Assembly: GCA_964485095.1 (NCBI GenBank)
Contig: CAZAIB010000012.1
Coordinates: 1 to 64,000 of the forward strand
Direction: 5' to 3'
Length of the DNA stretch: 64,000 bases
From: CAYNWT01 sp964485095
GTDB taxonomy: Bacteria > Planctomycetota > Planctomycetia > Planctomycetales > Planctomycetaceae
A program made the position numbers and the translations under genes. The notes under the pieces were generated by a model that searched no databases, was not told the origin of the DNA, and saw nothing but the letters and a program-made list of their open reading frames with translations. Of this stretch, positions 46,444-55,022 are shown in pieces. Each line of letters starts with the position of its first letter. The stretch's first letter is position 1.

Positions 46444-48636
46444 CTAGCGGGTTTCGATTTTGATGGTCTTTTTGATGAGTTGAGTTGGCACGTTGCCGAG
46501 TCGGGAGTCGCTGCTTTGGTAGTCGTAGAACTGGTGCACGAAGCGGTCCGCCACACCTTTGCCTCGCAGCAGCACGCCAGGTTCAAACCGAGTCGGCCGC
46601 GCGAAGACCGTGATGAACTCGACACCCAGCTGCGGCTGAATTTTGATACTGCCCTGTTCGGGGAACCGGTAGTTGGTTCCGCTGCTCAACGACAGCACCC
46701 CGTCACTTAGCTTCACCTTCCGCCCCCTCGCACTGGTTCCGATGAGTTCGATGAACAAGTCCACGCCGGTCTTGTTGACCACGCTAATCACCATGTCTTC
46801 GCCGGGCGAGAATGTGTTGCTGCGTTTGTTGGTCCTGAGTTTGAGTTCAAACGCGATGCCATCGGAAAGATGGTCGGACCGCGTCAGCCCGTCGATGGGC
46901 GAGATGGGAACACCCAGTCCAAGCTGCCGAGCGATCCGGTCGTAGTAGTCTTCCCACGTATCGCGACGAACCACACCACCTGATGAAAGCCCCGCCAGGC
47001 CCAGTCGAGTAAACTGCGGCAGTCGGAAAATTTGCTGCAGGCCGGCTGCGTCTTTCATTCCAAGTTCGGCCGCCGCCTGTGAAATCGCAATCGGTGCGTC
47101 CAGGAAACGCCGCGACGTTGGAATCAGCGGCTCTTTGTCCTGCGGTTCTCCCAGAACATCCTCCATCGCTCGCAGGAACTTCTTTTCATCGTTGTCCAGA
47201 AATTCGTCCATCTGCTTCTTCGAGACATACATCCGCAGAATGTCGCTTTTCCGCATTCCCGCACTGTCGGGCAGTGAAACAAACGCCGGACGAATATTGT
47301 CAGCGAACCGTTTCATCCCGCGATCATGGCAACGCATACAAGCCAGGCCGTTGCGAACAACTTTGTCTTCAGAGAACTTGTCGGTCACAATCGCAGTCGG
47401 AGCTTCGGTGATGCGGTTACCCAGATTGTCGGTAACAAGGTACGCCTGCAGGCCGTTCGGCAGCGTCCAGATCATCTCGCCGCCGGCGTAGTGGAAGTCG
47501 ATGGGGTCAAGAAACATGTTTTGCTGGCCCTTACTGGTTTCGAAGTCGTAACTCTTCCAGTAAGCCCCGTATCGCGATGGGTGCCGTTCGACAACACGGT
47601 TGTTTCGAGACACGCCGGAGACCGTCATCCCCGCTCGTTTCGCAATGAGCTTCTCCAGGTTCAATGCGGCATCGACGCCAAGTTCAGTCTCCAGGTCGTG
47701 CAGGTTGAACGGAATCTGCAGCATGTCTTCGTACAACGGAAACTGCGTGGCGACGCTGACAAACCAATCGATTCGGACAAACGGAATCGGTCGAATCAGC
47801 TCGGCCGGACGCAGATAGTCTTCCCAGAGTTCGTCGAATGTGTCGGAACTTTCGAACGCCATCCCATACGGATACTCCAACAACACCAGGTCGTAGAGAT
47901 CCGTCTGGCTCGCGACCGTTTCCCGATCGTTCTCCACAACGCGCAGCGGTGTCTTGTGCCAACCCAGTTTGCGAATATCGACGGCAAAGATAGAACCAAC
48001 CTCATCGACTGGCGTCGGCTTCACAACAGCTGGCTCCCACGACAAGTGGTTCATCGCCTTCGCAAGCGCTTGACGACTCACGTCCAGTTCGGCCGCCGTG
48101 GTTCCGCTGATGAGCAGATGATTGCTACTGAAGAACCGTAGGTACGGGCGATCTTCACGCGGCGTGTCTTTGATGTGTTCCAGAATCTGACTGAGCACAT
48201 ACTCGGCGCCGACAACATTCGACAGCGCCGCATCTTTCGCGTCTTTGCCCGGCTGTTCGATATCGGCTGGGAACGCCGGTGCACCGGCTTCGATCCATTT
48301 GCGAACCGTGTCGATTTCGAATGACTCCAGCGGCGGCAGCGGCGGTTCCGGCATCCGTGAATCTTCGTCTTCACTGGCGATGTAGTCGTAAAGACTTGAA
48401 TCGTCGATGCTGCCAGGCGTGACAGCTTTGTCTTCACCGACAAACGAACTGACATCCAGAATGTCGATGTCTGCTTCGCGGCGAGTCTTTCCGTGACATT
48501 CCGCACAACGCGTGCGGAAGATGTTCTTCACCTCGGCCGCGATTTTGTCCTGATCAACTGCTGCGTGGGCGGCCTGTGAAGTCCATCCCAAACACATCAG
48601 AACGAACAGCAGGTTTTGAGTCGTGAGAAGCCGCAT
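46444..48636 (-). CDS. exported di-heme c-type cytochrome domain protein
   Basis: A 730-residue exported protein starting at ATG 48636 with a signal peptide (MRLLTTQNLLFVLMCLGW). Two heme-binding CxxCH sites are visible: FRTRCAECHGK at residues 44-48 and NGLACMRCHDRGM near residue 430. The N-terminal region matches planctomycete-type cytochrome c (ECHGKTRREADIDI, then IDTVRKWIEAGAPAFP). The last 110 residues (LKLRTNKRSNTFSPGEDMVI, then VFARPTRFEPG) resemble a DUF4384-like beta domain found attached to surface proteases. It is the first gene of the minus-strand run that continues through the FlgO/LpoB-like and CHAT genes; the divergent gene starts 205 bases away at 48841. A periplasmic redox or redox-sensing role is inferred. 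Confidence 0.88.
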   Translation of the reverse strand: MRLLTTQNLLFVLMCLGWTSQAAHAAVDQDKIAAEVKNIFRTRCAECHGKTRREADIDILDVSSFVGEDKAVTPGSIDDSSLYDYIASEDEDSRMPEPPLPPLESFEIDTVRKWIEAGAPAFPADIEQPGKDAKDAALSNVVGAEYVLSQILEHIKDTPREDRPYLRFFSSNHLLISGTTAAELDVSRQALAKAMNHLSWEPAVVKPTPVDEVGSIFAVDIRKLGWHKTPLRVVENDRETVASQTDLYDLVLLEYPYGMAFESSDTFDELWEDYLRPAELIRPIPFVRIDWFVSVATQFPLYEDMLQIPFNLHDLETELGVDAALNLEKLIAKRAGMTVSGVSRNNRVVERHPSRYGAYWKSYDFETSKGQQNMFLDPIDFHYAGGEMIWTLPNGLQAYLVTDNLGNRITEAPTAIVTDKFSEDKVVRNGLACMRCHDRGMKRFADNIRPAFVSLPDSAGMRKSDILRMYVSKKQMDEFLDNDEKKFLRAMEDVLGEPQDKEPLIPTSRRFLDAPIAISQAAAELGMKDAAGLQQIFRLPQFTRLGLAGLSSGGVVRRDTWEDYYDRIARQLGLGVPISPIDGLTRSDHLSDGIAFELKLRTNKRSNTFSPGEDMVISVVNKTGVDLFIELIGTSARGRKVKLSDGVLSLSSGTNYRFPEQGSIKIQPQLGVEFITVFARPTRFEPGVLLRGKGVADRFVHQFYDYQSSDSRLGNVPTQLIKKTIKIETR

Positions 48637-48840
48637 GGTTGTCACCGAGTTGAGGACTGTGTCTGTGCGAACAGCCAAACGCAGGCGGCGGTGGTTCTCG
48701 GACAAAGAAACCGCAGGAAATTCTCAGCCGCCCGTAACCGTGTCGGTTATCAGCAAAAAACACGACTCGTGAAGGAACGCTGTCCGGTTACCGCCCGCAC
48801 CGCGTTGTGAGGGATGTCAGCTATCACCAAGGAGCCAACA

Positions 48841-49461
48841 ATGAACACTCGTCAAACAATCGCCCGATTCTGCTTCCTCATGGCCGTCGTCAACTCATGC
48901 CAATTCGCGGCCGGGCAACAACCAATCAAGGCGGTAAAGCTATCGCCGTTTCAGTCAAAGGAAGGCGGCTTCGCTGTGTCGATGCCTGGCAAACCGGCGT
49001 ACAGTTCAAGGAAGATGCCCGGTCGACAAGGCAAGAGAACCGTGACACATCATCAGTTCACGTCGGGCGAAAAAACCGGCGTCTTCATGGTGACTTACGA
49101 AAGCCTCGCCGGCACAAAGCTGGACACAGCCAAACAACAGGAAGCCGCCTACCTACTCGCGCGGGGTGGGATGGAGAAAATCCTGGGCGGCAAAGTGCTT
49201 GAGTACAAACACTCAAAACTGGATAAGAAGCGAACCGGACGCTACATGCGAATCTCAATCCCGGCTCGACGCGGCGAATACCGAGCACGCATGTTTATCG
49301 TTGAGAACACCTTGTACCAGGTATTCGCCATGGGATCCCCGGATTTCGTGAAGGCCAAACGGACCGACCAGGTACTGGCTTCGTTCAAGCTGCTGAAGAA
49401 GACGAAAACAGGTTCCGGATCCGGTTCAAAAAAGACGCCTGTTAGAAAAAACGGCAACTGA
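48841..49461 (+). CDS. exported protein of unknown function
   Basis: A 206-residue protein. AAGGAG seven bases before ATG 48841 fixes the start. The signal peptide is MNTRQTIARFCFLMAVVNSC with cleavage near FAAGQQ. The mature part is basic, with a beta-rich pattern (GGFAVSMPGKPAYSSRKMPG, RYMRISIPARRG, FIVENTLYQVFAMGS). The repeating 'F.V.MPG.P' start and the 'F..SFKL' end (VLASFKLLKK) resemble small planctomycete exported proteins of unknown role. It ends in a Ser/Gly/Lys-rich tail. A terminator-like hairpin follows. Confidence 0.72.
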   Translation: MNTRQTIARFCFLMAVVNSCQFAAGQQPIKAVKLSPFQSKEGGFAVSMPGKPAYSSRKMPGRQGKRTVTHHQFTSGEKTGVFMVTYESLAGTKLDTAKQQEAAYLLARGGMEKILGGKVLEYKHSKLDKKRTGRYMRISIPARRGEYRARMFIVENTLYQVFAMGSPDFVKAKRTDQVLASFKLLKKTKTGSGSGSKKTPVRKNGN

Positions 49462-49474
49462 CTGTCTCAACGTC

Positions 49475-49510
49475 AGGCGAGGACCAAATGCTCGTCCTCG
49501 CCTTTCGCTT
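49475..49510 (+). terminator. terminator-like hairpin
   Basis: A perfect 10-bp stem (49475-49484 with 49494-49503) with a nine-base loop, followed by a T-rich tail with C/G interruptions (TTCGCTTT). It lies 13 bases after the stop of the exported-protein gene. Confidence 0.72.
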
Positions 49511-49529
49511 TCCGCCTTCCACAGCTAGC

Positions 49530-50855
49530 TCACACGCGCGGGATTTCAAAGCCCTTACGCGGTTCGCGAGCGAAGAAGCTTGCGGCCAGTTCGTCGCCGA
49601 CAATCTTCTCGTTCTTCGGATCCCATTTGACAACTCGCTTCAATCGCGCGGCAATCGCGGCCAGGTGGCACGAGTTCATCGTTTGCACGTGAGTGAACAC
49701 GTCTGAGACCGGCAAGCCGCCTTCGCTTAGGCAACGGTAGAAGTTCTGCTTGTGACCTTCAAACTTCTTGCCCTTGTACAACGCCATCAGATCGTTCTCG
49801 TCGTACTTGTCCTTGTCACGCCCATCCTTGATCGGCGTACCTTCGATGGTTTTGCGGTTCACAAAGAAGCGGCCCTTGGTTCCTTCAAACAGAATCCCGT
49901 TGCGGCCACGACTTTCAACGATCATTTCAATGCCGTTCTCGAACTTACACTTCACAGCATAGTCGTGAGCCGTGTTGTAACGATCGTCGACCGTTGCGTG
50001 TCCGTCCTTATATTCGACCGGGTGGTTTGCGTCGGTTCCATCAAACTCAATCGGCCCCATGCCTGGACCGTTCTGGCCGATCGCCCACAGCGCGATGTCG
50101 ATGTGGTGAGCCCCCCAGTCGGTAAACTTGCCGCCTGAGTACTCGTACCACCAACGGAAAGTGTTGTGGCAGCGTTGTTTGATGTAATCAACCTTCGGTG
50201 CCTGACCGAGCCACATGTCCCAATCAAGATTCGCAGGTGGATCGGTCTTCTTGAACGGGTCCTTCGCGACACTACCGGCTTCAATACCGACCGTGATTCT
50301 CTTCACATCGCCGATCAGGCCTTTCTGAACCATGTTGACCGCACGCAAAAACCGCGGCTTGGATCCGCGTTGCTGAGTACCAACGACAAACACCTTGTCC
50401 TTATGCTTCTGGCAAGCTTTGCGAATGAGTTGGTTCTCTTCCAGCGTCAGGGTGAGTGGCTTCTGGCAGAACACATGCTTACCGGCCTCCAACGCCTCGA
50501 TAGCAATTTTCACGTGCCAGTGATCCGGCGTCACAATACTCACAACGTCAATGTCGTCTCGCTCAAGCACCTTGCGGTAGTCGCCGTATACATCGGCTTT
50601 GTCCTTGCCGATCTTTTCGTCTTTTTTAGCTACTTCAGCATGCTTCTGATCGACATCACATACCGCAACAATGTCGCCAAACCGCGAGTGGCCTCGGGCG
50701 TCACCTTTACCCATCCCACCAAGCCCGATGCAGCCGATGACTGGCCGATCGTTGGGCGATGTGTTCGCAAATGCGGGTGTCGACCATGGGAACGCGATGG
50801 TTCCGGCGGCGACGGCTGAGGACGCCAGGAACTGACGGCGTGTAGATTGAGTCAT
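49530..50855 (-). CDS. Tat-exported Gfo/Idh/MocA family oxidoreductase
   Basis: A 441-residue oxidoreductase starting at ATG 50855. The twin-arginine signal (STRRQFLASSAVAAG) directs folded export. The Rossmann fold starts IGCIGLGGMGKGDARGHSRF, followed by IVAVCDVDQKHAEVAKK. The catalytic-domain motif is VFCQKPLTLTLEENQLIRKA, the EKP-type Lys motif of the family here as QKP. GGKFTDWGAHHIDIALWAIG is the typical second signature with His. The whole length is normal for planctomycete exported Gfo/Idh/MocA proteins, which usually act on sugars or inositols. It diverges from the selenoprotein gene with 113 bases between the starts, which must hold both promoters. Confidence 0.93.
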   Translation of the reverse strand: MTQSTRRQFLASSAVAAGTIAFPWSTPAFANTSPNDRPVIGCIGLGGMGKGDARGHSRFGDIVAVCDVDQKHAEVAKKDEKIGKDKADVYGDYRKVLERDDIDVVSIVTPDHWHVKIAIEALEAGKHVFCQKPLTLTLEENQLIRKACQKHKDKVFVVGTQQRGSKPRFLRAVNMVQKGLIGDVKRITVGIEAGSVAKDPFKKTDPPANLDWDMWLGQAPKVDYIKQRCHNTFRWWYEYSGGKFTDWGAHHIDIALWAIGQNGPGMGPIEFDGTDANHPVEYKDGHATVDDRYNTAHDYAVKCKFENGIEMIVESRGRNGILFEGTKGRFFVNRKTIEGTPIKDGRDKDKYDENDLMALYKGKKFEGHKQNFYRCLSEGGLPVSDVFTHVQTMNSCHLAAIAARLKRVVKWDPKNEKIVGDELAASFFAREPRKGFEIPRV

Positions 50856-50968
50856 ATCGAGCAGGCCTTTCAAGCAAATCGTTCAATCGCATTGTTCACC
50901 TCATCCGGCTACTTTGCAACGAGAACCCAGCAAACAGAATCAGCAAGCACACCCGCGTGAGCACCACA

Positions 50969-51508
50969 ATGACCTGGATCAAAACGGTAGACGAATCAGA
51001 ATGGGACGCAGAACTCAACTCCCTGCGTCCCAAAATAACCGACCCCACAACAGGTCAGGTGGACAACATCATGTCCGTCCATTCACTGGATGTCGGCAGT
51101 CTGCACGCACACCTGGCGTTGTATTCTCAAGCGATGCAAGGCACAAAGACTTTGCCAAAAGTCGAACGCGAAATGATCGCACTCGTTGTAAGCAAAGAAA
51201 ACGACTGCCACTATTGAATCACACACCACCGACGCGGTCTGCGTCGCCTACTGCGAAACGACGAACTTGCCGCAGCGATTGAGTCTGACTACAGCACAGC
51301 AGATCTGGAACCAAAGCGTCAAACAATGCTGGCCTACGCTGTGAAGCTAACACGAACACCCAAAGACATGACCGACGACGATGTTCAATCACTAAGAACC
51401 GCTGGCTTCACTGACACTGACATTCTGCACATCGCCGAAACGACGGCCTACTACGCCTACGTCAACCGCATCGCCGATGGGCTGGGCGTCGAAGTAGAAA
51501 CCAGTTGA
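50969..51508 (+). CDS. AhpD-like peroxidase, predicted selenoprotein (in-frame TGA at 51215)
   Basis: One continuous frame of 179 residues, read through TGA 51215-51217 as codon 83. It is a carboxymuconolactone decarboxylase/AhpD-type protein of the peroxidase-related group. Around the TGA the translation is EREMIALVVSKENDCHY-U-ITHH. AhpD uses Glu118, Cys130, Cys133 and His137; with the same spacings this protein has Glu68, Cys80, U83 and His87, so the TGA falls exactly on the resolving/peroxidatic Cys. After the TGA the frame stays open 96 codons with family sequence (TMLAYAVKLTRTPKDMTDDD, AYYAYVNRIADGLGVE). A hairpin with a SECIS-type loop lies just after the TGA (listed). ATG 50969 is used; GTG 50957 is in frame. 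Expected role: selenium-based thiol peroxidase or reductase. A recent nonsense mutation is the alternative. Confidence 0.85.
51215..51246 (+). promoter_or_regulatory. predicted bacterial SECIS element after TGA
   Basis: TGA (51215-51217), a 12-base spacer, then a perfect 6-bp stem CGACGC/GCGTCG (51230-51235 with 51241-51246) closing the five-base loop GGTCT (51236-51240). In the E. coli fdhF SECIS, as I remember it, SelB reads a GGUCU loop that begins 18 bases after UGA. Here GGTCT also begins exactly 18 bases after TGA. Loop sequence, stem and distance all agree. Confidence 0.82.
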
Positions 51509-51529
51509 GACTTACCAGCGCCGACCACA

Positions 51530-52828
51530 TCACTTCCGATGCAACCGTCGGCCCTTCATCTCGAACCGCGGCAACGCGCCGTGCTGGACCAATTGCAGGT
51601 CGCACTGGAAACCAAGCCGGTTCTTTAACCGCTTGCGGATCTCTTCTTCAAGATTATCCAGACCATCGGTTCGCGACTCGGTCGGTTCGACTTCGATACT
51701 CAGATGATTCATCTCCCGCTTCGTTTCGATGTTGATTCGAAACTCCGCCACGTCATCGAACTCGCGCAGAATGGCTTCGATACTTGATGGGAACACATTG
51801 TTCCCGCGAACCGTCACCATGTCGTCCGCTCGACCGAGGATACCGCCGTCCAGCCACGTCAGTTGAATCTCGTCCGCCGGATCCGGCACCGCAGCACGCA
51901 CCAGATCACCGGTTCGGTATCGAATGACGGGCGAACCAACCCGCCCAAGGTTCGTTATCAGCAGCTCCCCCTGCTCGCCCGCGGGAACCGGTTCGTAAGT
52001 TTCCGGAGCAACCACTTCCGCGATGAATTCGGTCTCCAGTAGATAGAGCCCACCCGGTCGGTCCACCGCTTCAACTCCCGGCGAACCAATTTCCGTCATC
52101 CCCCAATGGTCAATCACCCGCGCCCCCCACGCAGTTTCAATTCGCTTGCGAGTGGCCGGGATACTGCCACCCGGTTCGCCCGCCACAATCAGCATCCGAA
52201 CCGTACCGCTGGCCAAATCGACGCCTTCCGCTTCAGCAACCTCCGCCATTCGCAGCGCGTAAGTCGGCGTGCAACAAAGAACCGTTGCCGAATTCTCCGC
52301 AAGAACTCGCAGCCGAACATCAGTGCTCATGCCGCCGCCCGCAATGCACAGGTTCCCCAACCGACACGCTCCATCAAACGCGCCCCAGAACCCGATGAAC
52401 GGCCCAAACGAAAACGGCAGAAACAAAACATCCTCAGCCGTCAGTCCGGCAAAGTGATAGATCTGCCGCCAGCATTCGGCCATCCAGTCCCAACTGTCAG
52501 GCGTGTCCAACCAACGCAGCGGCTTACCGGTGGTTCCCGAAGTCTGGTGCAACCGCGAGTACTCCGTTCCCGCAAACGTGAGGTTCGTTCCGTACGGGAG
52601 GTTAGCCAATTGATCATCCACCAGATCCTGCTTAAACAGAACCGGCAGTCGCTGCAAATCTTCAAGCGACTCAATCGAACCAACATCGACTCCCGCCGCT
52701 TTGAAGCGTTCCTGCCAGAACGAGTTCCCTTCGCTCACCGCCGCCAGCAATTCACGCAATCGTTGAGTCTGAACCTGCTGGATGCGATCGCGGCTACGCC
52801 AAACTTCTTCGGGGATGTATTCAGTCAT
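51530..52828 (-). CDS. phenylacetate-CoA ligase (PaaK)-like adenylate-forming enzyme
   Basis: A 432-residue enzyme of the PaaK group, which activates aromatic acids as CoA esters through an adenylate. The start at 52828 (MTEYIPEEVWRSRDRIQQVQ) is the normal PaaK length; a longer frame to 53056 has no family sequence. Signatures are the P-loop LHQTSGTTGKPL, HWGMTEIG, VIRYRTGDLV and GRADDMVTVRGNNVFPSSIE. The end LPRFEMKGRRLHRK carries the catalytic Lys region. It converges with the selenoprotein gene, with 21 bases between the two stops. The substrate is unknown: no phenylacetate operon genes lie nearby, and an FAH-family gene is 30 kb away. Confidence 0.9.
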   Translation of the reverse strand: MTEYIPEEVWRSRDRIQQVQTQRLRELLAAVSEGNSFWQERFKAAGVDVGSIESLEDLQRLPVLFKQDLVDDQLANLPYGTNLTFAGTEYSRLHQTSGTTGKPLRWLDTPDSWDWMAECWRQIYHFAGLTAEDVLFLPFSFGPFIGFWGAFDGACRLGNLCIAGGGMSTDVRLRVLAENSATVLCCTPTYALRMAEVAEAEGVDLASGTVRMLIVAGEPGGSIPATRKRIETAWGARVIDHWGMTEIGSPGVEAVDRPGGLYLLETEFIAEVVAPETYEPVPAGEQGELLITNLGRVGSPVIRYRTGDLVRAAVPDPADEIQLTWLDGGILGRADDMVTVRGNNVFPSSIEAILREFDDVAEFRINIETKREMNHLSIEVEPTESRTDGLDNLEEEIRKRLKNRLGFQCDLQLVQHGALPRFEMKGRRLHRK

Positions 52829-53553
52829 ATCAGTAATTAGTAAACGTCCAGAGCGGGTTGCCGTCTTGACGAACGGTACCACGGCGTCCACCAAGCCGAA
52901 AGCACCAGCTTCGAGCCTAAGAGCCACACCGGGTGGAATGATTGACGGCATTCGTGGCTCGCCGTGGCAAGAGCCGAAACCGAGGATGAGTGAAACCCCA
53001 ACCGTCCCGTACCGCGAGTGCGACTCCACATGGCGGCCTAAGAAAGTAGTCGTCACGCTCTTTCAGAGTAGTTGCGCGGCTGCAGTTGCGTCGTACCCCG
53101 GTGACTTCGCAAGACAGAGTCAACCGACAGCGAGCGGCCAGAAACACCTTGCTTTGTCGGCAGACACGACAACGCACGCCGGGTCAGCCTCCGAACCCTG
53201 AACTCAAGCTGTGAGCGAATCTCTCGACGACTCGACGACGACACGGATGGCAGGGAACGGCCAAACGAAAGCAACAGTCGTTCTAGGTCAGCCAGCCTCG
53301 GCTCGTGGACTTGGCTAACTGACCGAGAGACTGGGACAACCAAAGGACGCGAAGAAAGAGACGCAGCTCATTTATTCCTCTTCGGCCATTTTCTCGGTCT
53401 CAGTGTGCGTTTGAGCTCCACCAGAGCGGCTAGTTGGGCACGCACGAAGTGAATGGTCTGGAAAGGCTCCAGTCAAACCACTTTTTTGCTGAGACAATGA
53501 GCTGCGTTCCCGTTTCTTCCCTCTTATTCCAACGGTGCTTTCCGAGACCGCAA
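52829..53553. other. 0.7-kb non-coding region
   Basis: Between the PaaK-like start and the next gene's stop I find no frame with coding character; the frames are Arg/Ser-rich and overlapping. It probably holds the promoter of the ligase gene. Confidence 0.4.
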
Positions 53554-54318
53554 CTAAGGCAAGGGTGGGCTGTTGCCAGTACTACCACCTGACGAGCCAC
53601 CCGCGTCGCGAATCTCTACCGTGACTGTGTCCTCAGGGACGGCGGGATGGTTATAGTATACCGTCCTGAATCCAGAGGAATCTGGCGGGCCAACTGCTGC
53701 TTGTCCGACCTTCGTCTTAACGCCACCGGTAGTTGTAAAGACATCCATCACAATGTTCTTAGTCATCGAGTTGTTTTGGTACTCGATCTGCACAGCTGTC
53801 ACGCTAATCCATGCATGCAGGCCTGTAACTTTTGCAGTCCGAGCCGCAGGCCACGCCGGAACCGTTTCCGAGACAACGGTCGCCGCACCGCTTGTACCTT
53901 GGCCAGACTGGAAAGCATCCACCTCGATCTCTACTGCGACATCTCGCCCGATCAGTAGTCCGGACGCGTTACGCCTGACTAAGTTGGCGGTTGTCTTTGC
54001 TTTGAGAAGTCCTGTTGGTTTCTGTCCTATTGCTTTACCGTATGTTCCAGGGCCCGTGGAGTGACCGGTGTTGACCTGCACACCGTGGAGATAGAGGCGG
54101 CCAATTTCCCAATCCGGTGCTGGTCGGGACTTAAGACGCGCAACTACCGTTGCATCGACTTTCGCACGGTCAATCGTCGCACCGGTTCGAATGGGGGTGA
54201 CGGTAGCGTCTAACACAAAGCTACCCTTTGGCCGGGCTTGAGCCTGTACTTCTTGTGCAGAAGTAAGAACACAGACGGCCAAGAGTATGTAGGCTCTTAC
54301 GCGACACAATTTCATCAT
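53554..54318 (-). CDS. exported protein of unknown function
   Basis: A 254-residue protein starting ATG ATG at 54318 with TGGAG upstream, and with a signal peptide (LCRVRAYILLAVCVLTSAQ, cleavage near VQAQA). The mature part is Thr/Val/Gly-rich with alternating beta strands (AKVTGLHAWISVTAVQIEYQ, FRTVYYNHPAVPEDTVTVEI) and ends in a Gly/Ser/Pro-rich tail. A longer frame to 54483 exists but lacks a signal at its end. No family is recognised. The same TGGAG-N5-type ribosome site appears before the exported protein gene at 7374. Confidence 0.68.
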   Translation of the reverse strand: MMKLCRVRAYILLAVCVLTSAQEVQAQARPKGSFVLDATVTPIRTGATIDRAKVDATVVARLKSRPAPDWEIGRLYLHGVQVNTGHSTGPGTYGKAIGQKPTGLLKAKTTANLVRRNASGLLIGRDVAVEIEVDAFQSGQGTSGAATVVSETVPAWPAARTAKVTGLHAWISVTAVQIEYQNNSMTKNIVMDVFTTTGGVKTKVGQAAVGPPDSSGFRTVYYNHPAVPEDTVTVEIRDAGGSSGGSTGNSPPLP

Positions 54319-54618
54319 TGGGTGTACTCCAGTTGGGACTTCATGGGCTTCGGTTAAGGCTGAGCTGATCCAAACTTGCGGCACGAGCACGCTCGTTTCT
54401 TGCTCTTCCAATGGTGAATACAGAACACCGCGAGGACGCGACAACAATTCCTGGAAGATTCTTGAAATTGGAATCGGCCGCATAGGCGCCTGATGGGTGT
54501 TCTTTCATTGGTTTGGGTGCCAAATGCGGTTTGTGTCTGGCCCGGCGGGAGACCGTCAACATTCCATCACCGATGCCGATGCCGAAGCCGCTACGATCGC
54601 GAGCCCGTCCGGCACTAG

Positions 54619-54794
54619 TGGTTTCAATGGCCGTAAGGACGCTATAACCTCGGCGTTTCGCACCGCATGCCGTTATCTCGCAGGCGTTTGAAACCAGGCC
54701 TACGAATCAAGATTCATTGGATGCCAAGTATGAACGTTCTCCGCTCTGTCTGCTTGCTCGCGGCTCTGTCGATTTTCGCTGGCTCGACGTTCGC
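54619..54794 (+). repeat. duplicated gene-start segment, copy A
   Basis: About 176 bases closely resemble 56941-57114 (same strand). Both start TGGTTTCAATGG, share GGCGTTTGAAACCA and CCTACGAATCAAG, and continue into the same signal-peptide coding sequence (ATGCCAAGTATGAACGTTCT). They cover the upstream region and first 25 codons of the PQQ propeller gene at 57041. Confidence 0.85.
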
Positions 54795-54828
54795 AAAGAG
54801 CAGTAAAGGGGGCAGGAATGCTCTGTAG
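54721..54828 (+). pseudogene. decapitated copy of PQQ propeller gene (signal peptide only)
   Basis: A 35-codon frame, MPSMNVLRSVCLLAALSIF then AGSTFAKSSKGGRNAL and stop, has the same signal peptide as the intact gene at 57041 (two substitutions in the first 20 residues). The propeller is absent: IS debris follows directly. Confidence 0.8.
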
Positions 54829-54865
54829 AAAAGGTCTTGGCTTGCAGTTAGTTCGTGGATCTCAC

Positions 54866-55002
54866 TGAGCCTGGGCCAGATCCCAAACCGGCGATTCGAA
54901 ACTTACTGCCGAGCAGTCCTGAAACAAATCGCAGCATGCGAAGTCGGTAACCGCCCCGGACGCCTGAAACCAAGAGTCATCAAGAAGACGTCACCACGGA
55001 AG
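54866..55002 (+). pseudogene. IS4-type transposase C-terminal remnant
   Basis: In the frame that reads TYCRAVLKQIAACEVGNRPG and then RLKPRVIKKTSPRK (54901-55002), the sequence has the typical end of IS4-family transposases ('V..RPGR.EPR..KRR'). No N-terminal or catalytic part is present, so this is a fragment. Confidence 0.55.
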
Positions 55003-55022
55003 GTGCTTCTGGTGGCCTATGA

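Noticed and set aside
47326..48141. 271-codon plus-strand frame inside the cytochrome c gene
   Set aside because: The minus-strand frame has a signal peptide, two CxxCH sites and a normal start; the plus-strand translation is Arg/Val-rich and without domains.
50969..51217. truncated 82-residue AhpD-like protein ending at TGA, i.e. a pseudogene
   Set aside because: The frame continues for 96 codons with intact family sequence, the TGA is precisely at the catalytic Cys, and a SECIS-like hairpin follows. Not fully excluded, but less likely than Sec.
52106..52840. 244-codon plus-strand frame opposite the PaaK-like ligase
   Set aside because: The ligase has all adenylate-forming motifs; this antisense frame has none.
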